NCBI GenBank assembly: GCA_026413225.1
Contig: CM048552.1
Coordinates: forward strand, 200,211,553 to 200,275,552
Reading direction: 5' to 3'
Source of the DNA: Otis tarda
Taxonomy: Eukaryota; Chordata; Aves; Otidiformes; Otididae
DNA: 64,000 nucleotides
Part shown: positions 49,141 through 61,477 of the stretch, piece by piece
How positions within the stretch are numbered: position 1 is the first letter of the stretch
How the letters are laid out: each line of letters opens with the position of its first letter
Notes under the pieces: generated by a model
What the model saw: the letters and a program-made list of their open reading frames with translations, nothing else
Told to the model about the DNA's origin: nothing
Database searches by the model: none
Made by a program: the position numbers and the translations under genes

Positions 49141-52100
49141 GTTCTTGGAAAAGGGCTCAGGCAGGTGGTCACATTTACCCTTATGGTCACATTTGGAACA
49201 AAACTTTCTCTTGCCCCCATCTTCAGTGCTGTCATGTCTCCTGCTCTGGTAGTGGGAAGACTTGTTCCTGGATTTTGTAGTTCTTTGCTGTCAGGCTTAC
49301 AGTTTTGGAAGACCTGGACCTCCAGGATGCAACAAGCCAGGCAAGAGGGAGCATTTTCAGCTACAGATTGCAGTGGGATGAAGTATGTGACTAGTTAACA
49401 TGCGAAAAAGTACTTGGGACCATGACAGGGAGTATAAACAAAAGAGTGCAAAGAAGAGGAAAGATGAGACTGTGTTACAGTCTTTTAACAGAAAACCATT
49501 TGAGTAGAGCATCAGATCAAACACTGCAATCACATAGACATGTCCATGTTAAAGAAAGTGGTTTGAGTTAATAATACTTTGGGATATCCTTCACAGTCTT
49601 AGCCCACAGACACACTGCTATAAACATCAGAGATGTCAACCAGCAGTAGTTTCTTGGTTCGGTTTGCCCAGATACCTAACTGTACATTATGTAAAATTCT
49701 GTATTTTACAAAGAATTGTGCTTTTTTTTTTTGCTCTCTTACACAAACTCCTAGGAATTTCTGGAATGTATAATTTCTTATAGCATGAGGATCTCATTAT
49801 ATAATGGCCTAAGTTATAATATATTTGAGTGTTATTTTGCAAGCACAGTTTAGCTTGCTTGAACTAGCAGAAAGCTATATGATAAAGCTCCAGCACTAGA
49901 ATAAGGCCTGCTGACAGTCAGAATGATTTAACCCAGGTTCAGCTCATACAAAACCTTGTCAGCTATGGCTTTGTCTCTACCAGAAATGCAATATTGCCAA
50001 GGCAAGCCCAGAGCAGAGGAGCTGATGTGTAATCATCCATATTGTATGACCACTAGCACACCCACTGGTACAGTTTTGGCCTATAACTAGCGGTGTCCCA
50101 GACAATTCCTTGGCTCAGCCCAGAAGTTAGCATGGGCCAGGAATAATTCTTAATAGGCAGCTTAGGTGCAGCGTCCTTCTTCTGCTGGGTGTGGTGTTCT
50201 GCATTTAGAAACAGAAGATGTGACATCCCACTGGATTCCAGGCTGAGAGTGATCCCTGATGGGGACTAATACAATCGGATTCATTCAGGAGATAGAAGCT
50301 GTGTGTGCTTCCAACGTGCTGTGTCAACACATTATTGCCTCAAGCTATTGGTAAATGAACACACCCATACGATTCAGGCAGCTCAGGTCTGGAGGAAGCA
50401 TGGCCATGCCAGTGGGGTGTTGTGTCAAGAACAATTACCTGGGTTATACGTGATTATTGTACTATGTTAATGTGATGACCTTGCCCCCATCCTGGGGCTA
50501 GCTTAGTTGGCATTTAGCTCAGGAGCAATGTGAGTTGCATCCATACTGTCACTTAGGATGCCCTCAGCCCTGCAGTAGATCTCAGAAACCGCAGGAGTGG
50601 AAACATTACATGAGCTAAATAATTCTTCCTTGATCCTAGAAATTCCAGCAGAAACATTTAGTCAGCTTTGGCTGCGCAAAACAGACTCCATCAACATTCT
50701 TCACATCCCAAATCCAAACCACACTGACTACTGACAGGAAAATTAACTCCATCCCTGCCGAAAGCAGGACAACAAGCCACACTAGAGGTATGTGTTTCCA
50801 GCACCATTTAAGCCCTGGTGTTATGATTATGATTCTGGAATTAAAAGACAATTTAAAATTCCCAACTAAAGTTTTGGTAAACGCAATAAGACTGCTACTA
50901 TATTAGTGTGGTTTGGTTTTTTGTTTGTTTGTTTGTTTGTTTTTAAATCTGAGGAAGGCCGCAGTGTTAAACCTAGGAGAATTCTCATCTTCTTCAGAAA
51001 TTGAATTGTGAGCTATTTTAGCTTGTATTATAATGAAAAATGTGTCAGTCACAATATTAAATTTTCTTCAGTTGACCTTTTGGACTTGAGATACTTTGTA
51101 AGTCTTCTTCAGAATGTGCTGGATTCAGTTAGATACAAATAGTTACCTTTCTCTTTATATGTACGAAAAATGTCACTTTGTATCGTAGTCTCTCTGGTAA
51201 TGACCCTATGAGTCACTGTAATTTTACAAAACATAAAAAAATTCTGTTTCCTCAGATAGAGGTGGAAAGTAATCATAGAAATTCCATCCCCTGGGACAGA
51301 CATTTCTCTTCTTGATTCTCTTTAGAGTATTCTACATGCATTACTGCTTCAAAAGTGGACATGGAAAAAATCCTTTGCGAATAGCCTCATAGAAATCCCC
51401 TGTTGTTGTTCCCTGGGAGGAAACGTAGTCTGCTCCATGCAAATAAAATGCTATGTGTCCTGAACACCAAATCAAATGTCCCTCAGAATTCACAGAAGGT
51501 TCAAGTCACACATCTAGAAATCTGTATCTTACCGCTGGCTGCGTTGTCGTGCTTACTCCCTTTTTCTATTAGTCTGATGACAATGGCTCTACAGACAGAC
51601 AGTGCCTCATAGCATCTTTCTAAAAGGTCAGCAGTGCTCTTGGCAGTACAGTGTTTGGAAACCATGTCTGTCAGTAGTCCTTACTTCAGAGAAGTGTGGT
51701 GGTGAAAAGCAGAGCTTGCTTGGGAGACTGACTGCAAGAGCAGTTTTCATTTTTTGTCTTGCAAACTACAGTCCTTGAAAAAACCAACATTTTCGCTCAC
51801 TTATGTGTCACATTTGGAAAGAAGGACTTTTGTGGTTGAAAAGAAAGCCACAGAAGTACAGCTGTCCTTCTGCCTTTGTTACATACTTAGCAAAGTCATA
51901 GTGGTCAGGTTTTTATGCCTTTCTTCTGTTCATTGTCAAAATATGAGGGAAATGGTCTAACTCTGAGATAATTTCTTCAGCTCTGGTGAATGTACTAAAA
52001 GAAAATAAACATAATTAGCCATCTTTTACATAACGAAATATTCAGATGCTCCCTCAGGAGCATTTGAATCGAGACAGAGGATATTCTTAATTAGCAAAGT

Positions 52101-52753
52101 CAGGACCTTTCTATGAATGCAGACCAACTGTATCAAAATGAGAAATGGTGGTTTTCTCTCAAATATGCATGCTTAATTTTCAGTGTTGACATTCTAATCT
52201 AGTACATAAGCCCTGGTCCAAAGCCCACTAAAGGGATTTTAAAAATTTTACTCAGTGTGCTTCATGTCAACCTTATTACAAACTTTACTGGCAGCTATGA
52301 CTGAATATAGTAAGTAAAGCTAGCATCTAAGCACCAAACTGCTAAGTATTAGATACAAAGATATTCAGCGAAAGAAACAGTAGTCACACCTTGTAAATAT
52401 GCAGCCTGTCTCGAAGGCTGTAAATATGCTACCTGCTCAGTATCTGGGGGGTGAAGAGTTTAGTATGACTTGTGTATATGTATGGTGAGAAACCGAAACA
52501 TCAACTTTATATCATTTTTAGTGATCTGAAGCCGTATGAAGCGAGCAAAGCAGTTGTAGCTAGTTTACTGAGAGCCTAGAAGGGACTGAAAGAAAACAAA
52601 GGTTTCCCAAGAATCAGTAGGGATTATAGAGAACAATACTAAACCTTAAGAGTGTGAGTAGTGAGATTTCTAATGTAAGAATCAAAGGAGCCATAACTGA
52701 CTGTGTAGTCTTCTTTATTCTTCATCCTTTGTCATGCATGCCACATCACCTCC
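49141..52753. other. Stretch without recognised gene
   Basis: About 3.6 kb. The part at 49950-50600 is less AT-rich than its surroundings but shows no identifiable repeat. A GTTT microsatellite lies at 50921-50944. Confidence 0.45.
50921..50944 (+). repeat. (GTTT)n microsatellite
   Basis: Five to six GTTT units. Confidence 0.9.
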
Positions 52754-54257
52754 TGTGGTACAGGTGGAGACAGTTAGAGAGCTCCTTCTCCATCTGGACT
52801 GCCACAAGTCCATGGGACCGGACGGGCTCCATCCTAGGGTGCTAAGGGAGTTGGTGGGGGTGATTGCTGAGCCGCTCTCGGCCATCTACCAGCGCTCCTG
52901 GTTATCTGGGGAGGTCCCGGAGGACTGGAGGCTTGCCGATGTGACTCCCATCTACAAGAAGGGCCGTAAGGAGGATCCAGGGAACTACAGGCCTGTCAGC
53001 CTGACCTCAGTACCCGGGAAAGTTATGGAGCAAATCATCTTGGGTGAGATCACTCAGCATATGAGTGGCATCCAGGGGATCAGGCCCAGCCAGCACGGGT
53101 TCACGAAAGGCAGGTCGTGCTTGACCAACCTCATTTCCTTTTACGACTGGGTGACCAGACTGGTGGATGAGGGAAAGGCTGTTGATGTGGTCTACCTGGA
53201 CTTCAGCAAAGCCTTTGACACGGTCTCTCACAGTATTCTCCTAGGGAAACTGGCTGCCTGTGGACTGGGTAGGTATACCCTTCTTTGGATAAAGAACTGG
53301 CTAGGGAGCCGTGCCCAGCGGGTAGTAGTTAATGGAGTCAAGTCCAGCTGGCAGCCTGTTACAAGTGGTGTCCCCCAGGGGTCGGTACTTGGGCCCATCT
53401 TGTTCAATATCTTTATTGATGACCTAGACGAGGGGATTGAGTGTACCCTCAGTAAGTCTGCAGATGACACCAAGTTGGGTGGCGGTGTTGATCTGCCTGA
53501 GGGTAGGGAGGCCCTTCAGAGGGATCTGGATAGGCTGGATCACTGGGCTGAGCTGAATGGGATGAGGTTCAACAAGGCCAAGTGTCGGGTCCTGCACTTT
53601 GGCCACAACAACCCCATGCAGCGCTATAGGCTCGGAGCTGAGTGGCTGGAGGATTGTGAAGAGGAAAGGGACCTGGGGGTCTTGGTTGATGCTCAGCTGA
53701 ACATGAGCCGACAGTGTGCCCAGGTGGCCAAGAGGGCCAACGGCATCCTGGCCTGCATTAGAAATAGTGTGGCCAGCAGGAGCAGGGAGGTAATCATCCC
53801 CCTGTATTCGGCACTGGTGAGGCCGCACCTCGAGTATTGTGTTCAGTTTTGGGCCCCTCACTACAAGAAAGACATTGAAGCCCTGGAACGTGTCCAGAGA
53901 AGGGCAACAAAGCTGGTGAGGGGTCTGGAGCACAAGTCTTATGAGGAGCGGCTGAGAGAGTTGGGATTGTTTAGTCTGGAGAAGAGGAGGCTCATGGGAG
54001 ACCTCATTGCACTCTATAGCTTCCTGAAGGCAGGTTGTGATGAACAGGGGTTTGGCCTCTTCTTCCAGGCAACAAGCAGGACCCGAGGAAATGGCCACAA
54101 GTTGTACCAAAGGAGGTTTAGATTGGACGTGAGGAAAAACTTTTTCTCCCAAAGAGTGGTCAGGCACTGGAATGGCCTGCTCAGGGAGGTGGTGGAGTCG
54201 CCGTCCCTGGCAGTGTTCAAGAGGCGGCTTGATGAGAAGCTACAAGATATGGTTTAG
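52734..54257 (+). CDS. CR1 ORF2 reverse transcriptase fragment (open, 507 codons)
   Basis: The ATG at 52734 and the first ~8 codons come from flanking DNA; CR1 sequence starts at about residue 9. The order is a pre-RT segment ([17 protein letters not shown], ~24-40), RT finger blocks ([20 protein letters not shown], ~65-84; [16 protein letters not shown], ~119-134), motif A (YLDFSKAFD, Asp at about 156), motif B ([11 protein letters not shown], ~211-221) and motif C (SADD, ~242-245). The thumb and C-terminal region follow ([13 protein letters not shown] and onward) up to DMV. All three catalytic Asp are present, but the residue before ADD is Ser, where Phe or Tyr is usual. The endonuclease is missing, so self-mobilisation is not expected. 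The frame is probably preserved only because the insertion is recent; expression is unknown. Confidence 0.8.
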   Translation: MHATSPPVVQVETVRELLLHLDCHKSMGPDGLHPRVLRELVGVIAEPLSAIYQRSWLSGEVPEDWRLADVTPIYKKGRKEDPGNYRPVSLTSVPGKVMEQIILGEITQHMSGIQGIRPSQHGFTKGRSCLTNLISFYDWVTRLVDEGKAVDVVYLDFSKAFDTVSHSILLGKLAACGLGRYTLLWIKNWLGSRAQRVVVNGVKSSWQPVTSGVPQGSVLGPILFNIFIDDLDEGIECTLSKSADDTKLGGGVDLPEGREALQRDLDRLDHWAELNGMRFNKAKCRVLHFGHNNPMQRYRLGAEWLEDCEEERDLGVLVDAQLNMSRQCAQVAKRANGILACIRNSVASRSREVIIPLYSALVRPHLEYCVQFWAPHYKKDIEALERVQRRATKLVRGLEHKSYEERLRELGLFSLEKRRLMGDLIALYSFLKAGCDEQGFGLFFQATSRTRGNGHKLYQRRFRLDVRKNFFSQRVVRHWNGLLREVVESPSLAVFKRRLDEKLQDMV

Positions 54258-54354
54258 TAGCTGTGACAGCAATGGTAGTGGGAAGACGGTTGGACTAGAT
54301 GATCTTATAGGTCCCATCCAACCATGTGATTCTATGATTCTATGATTCTATGAT
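52754..54354 (+). mobile_element. CR1 LINE, 5'-truncated, with open reverse transcriptase (type III tail)
   Basis: A 1.6-kb CR1 of a different subfamily from its neighbours. It starts in the linker before RT ([20 protein letters not shown]), continues through all of RT and the C-terminus, and has a short 3' UTR containing GGTTGGACTAGATGATC and GTCCCATCCAACC. It ends in three ATTCTATG-type units. The lack of stops or frameshifts over 1.5 kb marks it as the youngest-looking CR1 in the window. Most of ORF2's endonuclease and all of ORF1 are absent. I see no clear target duplication. Confidence 0.95.
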
Positions 54355-56332
54355 CTGTCCATGGAACCTCTTTCAGACTAAGGTTGAGACTCTTTCTGTG
54401 GAAGAGGTCATGCTGCCCACAGCTTTTGCTCCTCCACTGGGACTCCTGGTTCTGATTTGAACTTCTACATAAAGCAGTAATATGACTAACCCTGGTTCAT
54501 CGTCTAATTTACTGACAGTTGTATCAGTACTAAATGTGCACAGTGCAGAGTAACCAATACTTAAATTATTATTATAATTTGCAGATAATTATTTGCTGGG
54601 ATGCTGATAATGGTGAAATCCATAGAGCTTTTTTGCACTCATTATGTTAAATGTTTTTTTAATGAGAACTCACTTTTCTTTATGTATATACTTGTCATTA
54701 TCCATTATGGCTGATGCCAATACTCAGTTAGCCTTCCTGTGCTAGTAAGCAAGGAAAGACTTCTCCAGAGAAGTCTTCAATGCAGCAGAAAGACAGAGGG
54801 TAGTACCAGGACCCACAATTTCTAAAGCAATTTACTATGTGGTTTTTATTTTTATAATATTATGGCAATATTGACCGAAATGTTTGTTTACCTCAGGAGA
54901 ATTTTCATAACAGAGAGCTAATATGATTTGGATGATGGAAAACACTAAATGAGTCATAGAATTATTACTACTAGTAAATCACTTAGAGGTTTCTTGACAG
55001 AAGGCATGGTTACCTTTATTTCAAACAGTTTTTTATACCTTTCAGAACATATGATTGAGCACACAGACTAACATACTAAATGTCAGTGATTAAACCCACT
55101 TGCATAGATTATGAATAGTTTGTTTTATTTTCAGCTGCTTAGTATTTTAGATGAGTTTCTAGGAAGCTAGATGATGATCTAAGAACACTGTAGCAGGGGA
55201 GCCTAAAAACCCTGAGGGGGAAATGAAATGGCAGAAAACTGTTGTGTTGAATTTGCTTCATTGCTCTGTGTGGCACTGTACTCAATTCCTTCTATAATGC
55301 AGTACAGCTTAAAATTTGCAAGGCTCAGAAAAGAGCTGATAGTCCACATTCACATCTTCCATTCAAAAGGAGGGAGATAGATACCCGAAAAATGTAAAAG
55401 GAAAAATTAAACAACTGGAATACAAACTTTTGGCATATGTTAGTGCTATTTTCACCCACTGCAAAAAGGATATCACCCTGCAAAACAATGAAGTTGAAAA
55501 CTCATCTGAAATGAGAACTCCACTTTTTGTGGAGTTCTAAATTTTCTATGAAAACAATAATTTGACTTCTTACACTAGGCTGATAGTTGGTATTAATTGG
55601 CAAAACATCACCAACATCAAGCAAGTTTAACAGTGGTAGGATTTTGTGTCTATTCATCAAATACTAGCAAAGAGTCCGGACTAATATTTTTGTTTTACAG
55701 ATGAAATGTGTCATTAAATAATTGAGCGCATTTAAGGGTCTTTAGTTCTGTTCATGCTCAGTTCTCTCCAGCTGTGGTTTATCTTTCCAGGGGGGCTGGA
55801 TAACTTTTATTTTAAAGGATCTGTTGCACCTTGTTGTGCCAATTGCTCTAGAATCAATCAATAGACCCTAAAATACAACCTTATCCCCTGGTTTGTAGAT
55901 CCACAGCTGGTAAGCAGATGAATAGAGTCCTTGTTGGTGCTCTCTTCTTTTTCAATGCTTGGTTATGGGATATTCTTCTCTAAATGCTGCTCAATTATTT
56001 CCTGCATTTATTTCTATATATCTGTATTCCATTTATGCTGTTACAGAGATCCCCTTTAGTAACAACATCTGTGAAAAGAGGTCACAAACTCTCTGGGGCA
56101 GATGACAGCTCTTCTTATTGTTACTACAAAATATTTACCTTTTCTTGAAAGCTGCATATTTATAAATACTTCAAAAGGATGGAGTTCATTCAGAATAATG
56201 CAGAATCAGACCATATACACAGAGATTTTAAACAAATGCTGTGTAGGTAATATAAAAGTACATTCAATCTCTCCTTTTTCTTTCTCTCTGTCTATCTACG
56301 GTGTGGAAAGAAAGAGAGATAAATTAATTAGT

Positions 56333-56360
56333 TAAATAAATAAAAAAATAAATAAAATAA
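56333..56360 (+). repeat. A-rich (AAAT)n-like repeat
   Basis: Imperfect AAAT/AAATA units. Confidence 0.8.
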
Positions 56361-56716
56361 TTCTATGTTACATTTATGAGAACTTATTCCACACAAACAG
56401 AGTGAGAAGATGTACTTTTTAATATACCCATTTTTTTTCAGATACTAAGGTAAGAATGGACTTTATTTGACATACAAACTATTTACTGAAACGAAGTAAA
56501 TAACAAGAAGGTAGAAACAGATTAGCCATTTGTATATGCTAACATTAAATGCCATAATTTGTACAAATACAAAACTTCACTTTTTCAAGTGGAAGCTTGC
56601 AATCAGTTCTTCACATAGTGGAAAACTGTTCAACTTCAAGGCTGAAGGAGAACTACCATAAAATACAAGTAGGTTAGTAAGGATTTATTGAATTCGCTCA
56701 AGCAAAAGCTGTTATC

Positions 56717-56738
56717 TTTTTTTTTTTTTTTTTTTTTT
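56717..56738. repeat. T22 mononucleotide run
   Basis: Twenty-two consecutive T on the + strand, followed by GAGGGAGGG; no retroposon body adjoins it. Confidence 0.9.
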
Positions 56739-57609
56739 GAGGGAGGGAATAGCCTTGACTGTAGTATAAAGTAAAATGCTGGTTTTTCACATGAAAATTC
56801 AGCTTCATAAACTGTTTACATTTGGACATTTGCTTGTCTTGTAAAAATCAGTAATTTTCCTTAATTTGTTCTCAATAGACGTTGACCTTGGAAACAATCA
56901 AGAGTCTGCCCTGAAGGATATTTTTTATTTGTGCATCTTCAACATGGACTCCATTATAAATCCTTTGCAGCAGAATGTGTTGTAAAACACATTTGCACAG
57001 AATGTAGCACTGATGAGAGATGTAACACAGCTTAACTAGGTGGCTAAAGTCAAATAGCAAGATTTCTTCTTCCCTTAAATTTGAAAAGTTTCAAAGTTCA
57101 GTCTGAAAAGAACAATGCATATCTCCTGGCATTGTTCTAGGATATTTGAAACCACTTCAGGTGCTGTGCATGCTCAGTTCATGTTTTTAAGCTTGTCTTT
57201 TACCCTGAAGGACTAAGAATGTAATAGAAACACGAGAACAAAGATTCTGATCTCACTACGTGCCTCCAGCAGTTGTAGATCAAGGCAAAGAACTTTAATA
57301 TCTATGTCTTATTCTACCCTCTGCCAAACTCATAAGACTGAGTTTTTAAGTGCTTAGCAATGTTGCTCTGTGATTCCCTGCCCCTCCAAATCTTCCTCTT
57401 CCATGTAACAAAACTAATTTTTTATCAGAGACTACCCGTTAAAGATGCAGAAATATGGATGACTGTGAGAGGATTATAACTGTATTAGTATTTCCAAAAG
57501 GACAAGTTGTGTCTGCAAAAGTCTAATCTCCTATTTCATCCCTATGTGTCAAGATGTGGTTAACACATTTGTTGTGATCGATGTACAGATAAATCAAAGC
57601 CTTGCTGAA

Positions 57610-57673
57610 GCTTGAAAAATTTTGTTTGTACAGTTTGAAAAATTTTTTTTGTACAGTTTGAAAAATTTTACTT
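57610..57673 (+). repeat. 23-bp tandem repeat, about 2.8 copies
   Basis: Units begin at 57610, 57633 and 57656, each close to GTTTGAAAAATTTT followed by TTTGTACA. The third unit is incomplete. Copies differ at one or two positions. Confidence 0.85.
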
Positions 57674-58140
57674 ATCCATTGCTGTTCAAATTTGCAAAAT
57701 ATCTATTATTTTTAAACTTCAGAAACACAGTAAAAATGCATTGTAATTGCAGCAATTCATGAGAGCAAAAGATTTGCTTAACAAGTATCCCTGTCTGTGT
57801 AAGGATCTTCAGAGTTTGAGGAGAAATAAGAAGGTCCTTGAAAGGTTTTAAGGAGCATACCCTATGTCTGGCTTTCTAGTAAAAACTTGAGTACCTCATT
57901 GATTAAACATTATCTTGGTTTGGTTTATAAAGGGTCCTTCGGACATTCTTTGAGTTAAGGGTGTTTAGGAGTGGCTATCACCCCCAGCATCTCAAGAGTC
58001 CAGGGATTCATCTTGCTCGGTCGCTGTAGCCCAGCCTAGTGCACCTAGGGACCCAGGGGCCTCTTGCCCAGGTCAATGGATGTGGCTGCTGCTTTCTCAT
58101 TTGTAGTTTCAATCAGTAGTGAGACTGAGCATGTAGCCCA

Positions 58141-58175
58141 GACACACGCACACACATGCACAGGCACAAACAGAC
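58141..58175 (+). repeat. CA-rich low-complexity tract
   Basis: Interrupted CA/CACG repeats in the GC-richer block beside LTR 2. Confidence 0.75.
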
Positions 58176-58492
58176 AAGGATATGGCTGGCTTCACAGACA
58201 AGGTGCTGCTTTCAACAGCACCTCCAAATAGGACTCACATATAACAACATAACTACAGACACCAAATCTCCTTCCTTCTCCTCAGCTGGTGAGGACTGAA
58301 GTTCGCTAGTGTCGTAGTTCAGCCCTGATCAGGACCAGACCACGCAGTCTCTCTCTCACTCACCCCACCCTCCGAGAGAACAGGGAGAGAAAATATAAGG
58401 AAAAACAGCTCGAGGTTTGAGATAAGGACAGGGAGAAATCCTTAAAGTTACCATCACGGGCAAAACAGACTCGACCTGGGGAAAACTATTCA

Positions 58493-58498
58493 TTTATT
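58493..58498 (-). promoter_or_regulatory. Polyadenylation signal of LTR 2
   Basis: AATAAA on minus at the same place as in LTR 1. Confidence 0.5.
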
Positions 58499-58705
58499 AC
58501 TACAAACAGCAGGATAATGAGACAGAGAACAAGATAACCTCCATCCACCCCTCCCTCTTCCCAAGCTTAACATTATCTCTACTACCTTCCCCCCCCCCCC
58601 GAGCGGCACAGGGGGGAAGAGGGAATGGGGGTTGCAGTCAGTTCATCATACGTTGTTTCACGCTGCTGCTTCATGGTCGGGGGAAGAACTCCTCACATTC
58701 CTCCC

Positions 58706-58975
58706 CTGCTCCATCATGGGGTCCCTCCCACGGGCCACAGTCCTTCGTGGAACTGCTCCGGCGTGGGTCATCTCTTCCACGGAGTACAGTCTCTCCAGAA
58801 CCACTGTCCCAGCGGGCCCTCCACGGGCCACAGCCTCCTTCAGGCATCTACTTCCCCCAGTGTGGGGTCCTTCACGGGCTCCAAGTGGATCTCTGCTCCT
58901 CCGTGGACCTCCATGGGCTGCAGGAGGACAACCTGTTCCACCATGGTCGTCACCACAGGCTGCAGGGGAATCTTG
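58706..58975. repeat. Degenerate 40-50 bp internal tandem repeats of LTR 2
   Basis: The same six-unit array as in LTR 1, with several CpG sites changed. Confidence 0.6.
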
Positions 58976-59280
58976 GCCAGGAGCCACATTACTCCTCCCC
59001 CTCCCTTCTAAACTGACCTTGGCGTCTGCAGCCGTTCCTCACAACAGGCTGGTAGATGTCTCTCAGGATCTTTTTTACATCTTTTCACTTCTCATCTCCT
59101 CTCCAATTCTTGCAGCCGGGCCGGGCCGAGTCGGGCCCAGTCGGCTGCCTGGCAAGAGGCCAGAGGGTGAGGCCTGCAAGGCAAGGCCCATGAGGCCTGC
59201 GCCTCACCCTCTTCGCCTCTGCCCCCGCTCAGCTTCTTCACATCTTCTCTTCTCTCTTTTTTTTTTTCTGTTTTCCCCGA

Positions 59281-59288
59281 CTTAAATA
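59281..59288 (-). promoter_or_regulatory. TATA-like box of LTR 2
   Basis: TATTTAAG on minus, the counterpart of the site in LTR 1. Activity is inferred only. Confidence 0.5.
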
Positions 59289-59467
59289 CGTTATCACAGA
59301 GGCGTTATCACGGGACATTCTGCTACCAATTGGCTCAGCCTTGGCCAGCAGCGGGTCCGCCCTAGGCCTGGCCAAGTCCACGGAACAAAGGGGAGCGACT
59401 TCTAGCAGTTTCCTACAGAAGCTACCACCTTAGGCCCCCCTTCACTAAACAAAACCACGACAGCTAG

Positions 59468-61477
59468 AGAGAACACACAGACAGCACTCGCTAGACTCAC
59501 AAGCACCTAGGGTGTTGTCCAGCCTCAAGATGCCCATGAAGAGCTAATGGGACTCTTGTGGGCTTGGGACATACTTGCCAACACCATGTGGATCTCCCAC
59601 ATACAAAGCCACCAGGCACATATGTTTAAGCATTTGGATGTTTCAGTTTTCAATACAGAACAAGGAAAGAATGATGAATAGTTGCTAAGGCATTGGGAAA
59701 AGCTTAGTATTTTTCTCATCCCATAATCTTTTTTTTTGGATTTTACTTTTTTTTCTTCTCACAGTCTTTCTGGAAGCAATAATGCACTACAGATTTCCAT
59801 GAAGGAGCCTATTTGTAAAGGAAGAAAAAAAAACAACTGAAACATACAGCTTAATCTATACCTTGACATTGATTTTTTAAATCTTATTTTTACTACGATT
59901 TAGCTCTCACACAGTGTGAGAATACGTTTCTAAAGAAAAAAAAAGTAATTTGAAGTACAGAAAAGGGATGTAGCAACAATCTTATAGTGTGTTTGCCAAC
60001 AACATTGACCTGGAAAAATTATCTGAAATCACAATGCTCCTATGAATAGCTTCAGTTTAGACAAACTAGGCTTACTTTTTAGGAGCAGCTATAAAACATT
60101 TGCATGGACCATTTTCATTCAGTTCCTGAGCTGTGTTCTGATGGATATCTGCTGATAATAGTTTCTTCTTGTAGCAGGGCATTCATGGTTCAGTGATGTT
60201 GAATGACCCCATGGCTGAGCAGTCCTAACTTTTCCCAGTACAAAGCAATACAACAAGGTTAGAATGAGGGAATCAAGGTGCAGGTAGTTCCAAAGTTATG
60301 GCATTTTAAAGACACTCTTCTCATGCATATGCCTTAGTGGGGTAGTTTGTGCATATATATGATCCAGGGAATATATGGTTATTTATGGAGTTTGCACATA
60401 GGCCTTCTAGAGTTAAAAAATGCTCTTATCTTCTGAGTTTAGGCCTCCAGGTTGCCAGCGCCTCAGGTAAGGATGCTCAATCAAATGTGCACTTTTGTGT
60501 TCATCTGAAAAATGCCCAAGTTATTTAACACGTTGCTGCAGAATGAAGAGAGGGCATGCTGCTGTAGAAAGCAGGACTAGAACTCGTCAGTAGGGTTTCT
60601 TCTTGCTCTTACACTTAGTAAATTTTATATCAATATAAATTCACTGATCTCAGTTTCTTATTCACAGTGATCAAAATGAGAAAATGTTTAGGATGCTTCT
60701 TATATGGAATGTCTCAATATTATGTGTTTTCTTTCACTGCCTTTTAATTTAATAGCTGCATGGATGCCTGAATACCTCATAGTCCTGTTTAATCTCATCT
60801 TTTTGTCTGATGCAGTTTTAGGATTTAAAGGAAAGGTTCCTCATCTGATTCTGAAAAGGATTTAAAAATCATCTCTCTCTGTCTTTGCCAGAGATAGAAA
60901 AGCTCCTTAGAAATGTGGGTGTCTGTCATGTAGGCACAGAAAGAAAAAAGTGAGTACAAAGTGATGATTATTTCTTTTCAATGCTTTGAAGCTCTCACTG
61001 CTAGCAACATACTGGCTTCCTCTTATTGCTAACATGTCTGCCTTTTTTATTTGAACAGTCTGTTTTACAGAAATAGATCTAGGTTCACAGCATATTTCAT
61101 AATCATCTCTCATTTTTGATACATATTAACACAAAGTCAGACATAGTATTCTGTCAGTTTTAATATCGTAAATTATTTATGCGGAAATTATGAATCAAAA
61201 GAAATGAGGATGTAGAAGTTAGTGTTTGTATCAGCGAAAATAATGTATCAGGCAATACTTCCTACACAGGTACTTTTTACATCTCTTTCATTTCTGGGCA
61301 TTGTTCCTCTTTATGTTACAATTGGAATGCTATGATTTTCCACATAATGAACCACTAGAATAAAACTCAGGTGTGGTGGGAATTCGTGTGAATGAGCACT
61401 GTAGATAGGTGAGGCTATATAAACAAGGAGCCGATCACCTGATCAAATCAAAATGCAAAAGCAAAAAATGCAAAAAC
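59468..61477. other. Stretch without recognised gene
   Basis: The first ~140 bp are GC-richer and may belong to the same older unit as 57940-58309. The rest is AT-rich with unrecognised short frames. Confidence 0.45.

Larger units (their letters stand above)
54355..58309. other. Stretch without recognised gene
   Basis: About 4 kb of AT-rich sequence with simple repeats listed separately. The last ~370 bp before the LTR (57940-58309) are clearly more GC-rich and may be an older repeat. Confidence 0.45.
58310..59462 (-). mobile_element. Solo LTR, avian ERVL-class endogenous retrovirus (copy 2)
   Basis: A complete 1153-bp LTR with the same TGTCGTAG and CCACGACA ends and the same internal order as copy 1. 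It is flanked by a perfect 5-bp target duplication, GCTAG, at 58305-58309 and 59463-59467. The duplication differs from that of copy 1 (GAACC), so the two are independent insertions and not the ends of one provirus. Differences from copy 1 are mostly single substitutions, many at CpG, plus small indels, including a 10-bp duplication present only in copy 1. The sense strand is inferred as minus from the TATA-like box and AATAAA. It contains no retroviral gene. Confidence 0.92.

Noticed and set aside
219..59462. A single 59-kb provirus or composite element bounded by the two LTRs
   Set aside because: Each LTR has its own different 5-bp target duplication, and no retroviral genes lie between them.
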